NCBI GenBank assembly: GCA_028704515.1
Contig: JAQWFH010000007.1
Coordinates: 1-54,942 of the forward strand
Reading direction: 5' to 3'
Length of the DNA stretch: 54,942 bases
Origin: Eubacteriales bacterium
Lineage (GTDB): Bacteria; Bacillota; Clostridia; Peptostreptococcales; Anaerovoracaceae
Shown here: one piece after another, positions 54,790-54,942 of the stretch
Layout: every line of letters starts with the position of its first letter
Numbering within the stretch: the stretch's first letter is position 1
Notes under the pieces: generated by a model
What the model saw: the letters and a program-made list of their open reading frames with translations, nothing else
The model's database searches: none
What the model was told of the DNA's origin: nothing
Program-made: the position numbers and the translations under genes

Positions 54790-54812
54790 TTGCTCGGCTG
54801 TTTTATTTTTTT
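54779..54812 (+). terminator. Terminator after maf-Nudix
   Basis: CAGTCGAG and CTCGGCTG form an 8-bp stem with one G-T pair, followed by TTTTATTTTTTT. It starts in the last codons of the Nudix gene. Confidence 0.85.
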
Positions 54813-54942
54813 ATGGAGGGTGTGAAACTATCTCTGTAAATTAGCTTTCTATGATAATATTTAAGATTGAGAAGGAGCCAAAAGTGCTGCTTCTCTTTTT
54901 TACAATATATTCAATTAAGGCAAGCATGTCAATAACACCTTT
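54813..54942. other. Right-edge segment, possible IS terminal sequence and partial frame
   Basis: GGAGGGTGTGAAACTATC and the following CTCTGTAAATTAG resemble terminal sequences of IS256-type elements. On the minus strand a frame (54841-54942, 33 codons, no start in the window) runs to the edge and stops just inside this point. A hairpin with GAGAAG/CTTCTC arms and T-run at 54869-54901 is a second possible terminator on the plus strand. Too little is in view to decide between an IS end and ordinary intergenic DNA. Confidence 0.3.

Overview
The window is AT-rich and gene-dense and reads as the chromosome of an endospore-forming, Gram-positive anaerobe of class Clostridia. The evidence is a spoVAC-spoVAD-spoVAE operon, a SpoIID-family protein, YlmC, a TepA-type protease, an IspH protein fused to ribosomal-S1-type repeats (a clostridial arrangement), a HutP-like protein, and strong AGGAGG-type ribosome binding sites throughout. 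A family such as Anaerovoracaceae or a relative is possible, but I cannot fix the taxon from sequence reading alone. I see no rRNA, tRNA, CRISPR array, prophage or complete insertion sequence.

Layout. 1-6633 (minus): ruvC-ruvA-ruvB-spoIID-like-queA-tgt, then a partial RlmCD-type methyltransferase cut by the left edge. 6808-8921 (plus): argR-recN. 9023-10372 (minus): an APC amino-acid permease. 10594-14401 (minus): SPOR-domain protein, rarA and the IspH-S1 fusion. 14526-14690: a 54-codon membrane peptide gene with its own promoter and terminator. 14786-16408: a SulP/STAS anion transporter. 16494-25270 (minus): a monoderm Tad (type IVb) pilus locus with a CpaE-like protein, a cation/proton antiporter, TadA, a TadB-TadC fusion, a Flp1-type pilin, TadE, a DUF5702-like protein, a TadE-like protein with two Cys/His repeats, and a stand-alone DUF6382-like protein. 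25317-29087: TepA-like protease, ylmC, an MBL hydrolase, a Cys-rich microprotein, an acidic protein and murI. 29160-31965 (plus): a structured leader with a micro-ORF, pepF and a TIM-barrel protein. 31970-37644 (minus): an RluA-type synthase, then a peptidoglycan cluster (MurE-like ligase, Asp/Glu racemase, ATP-grasp ligase), then a two-P-loop NTPase. 37855-43594: a DUF975 membrane protein, thiamine pyrophosphokinase (plus), holA, comEC and a HutP-like gene. 43822-47133 (plus): a class A penicillin-binding protein. 47275-51324 (minus): a polysaccharide O-acylation locus (DHHW protein, MBOAT, DUF4358 lipoprotein, SGNH hydrolase, small membrane protein). 51653-53543 (minus): the spoVA operon. 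53662-54789 (plus): maf and a Nudix hydrolase. The right edge may carry the end of an insertion sequence.

How the genes fit together. The Tad genes should build a thin surface pilus. No prepilin peptidase or secretin is present; the peptidase must lie elsewhere and the secretin is not expected in a one-membrane cell. The ATP-grasp/racemase/MurE trio resembles the enterococcal D-aspartate cross-bridge pair (ligase plus racemase) with a Mur ligase added, which suggests a dedicated route for cell-wall peptide chemistry. The O-acylation locus would acetylate an extracellular polymer. The most unusual items are the TadB-TadC fusion, the TadE with duplicated metal-site-like repeats, the CpaE-like protein with both P-loop lysines replaced, the MurE lacking the DNPR-type motif, the HutP homologue lacking the histidine ligands, the leader and micro-ORF ahead of pepF, and several small membrane-protein genes with clear expression signals.
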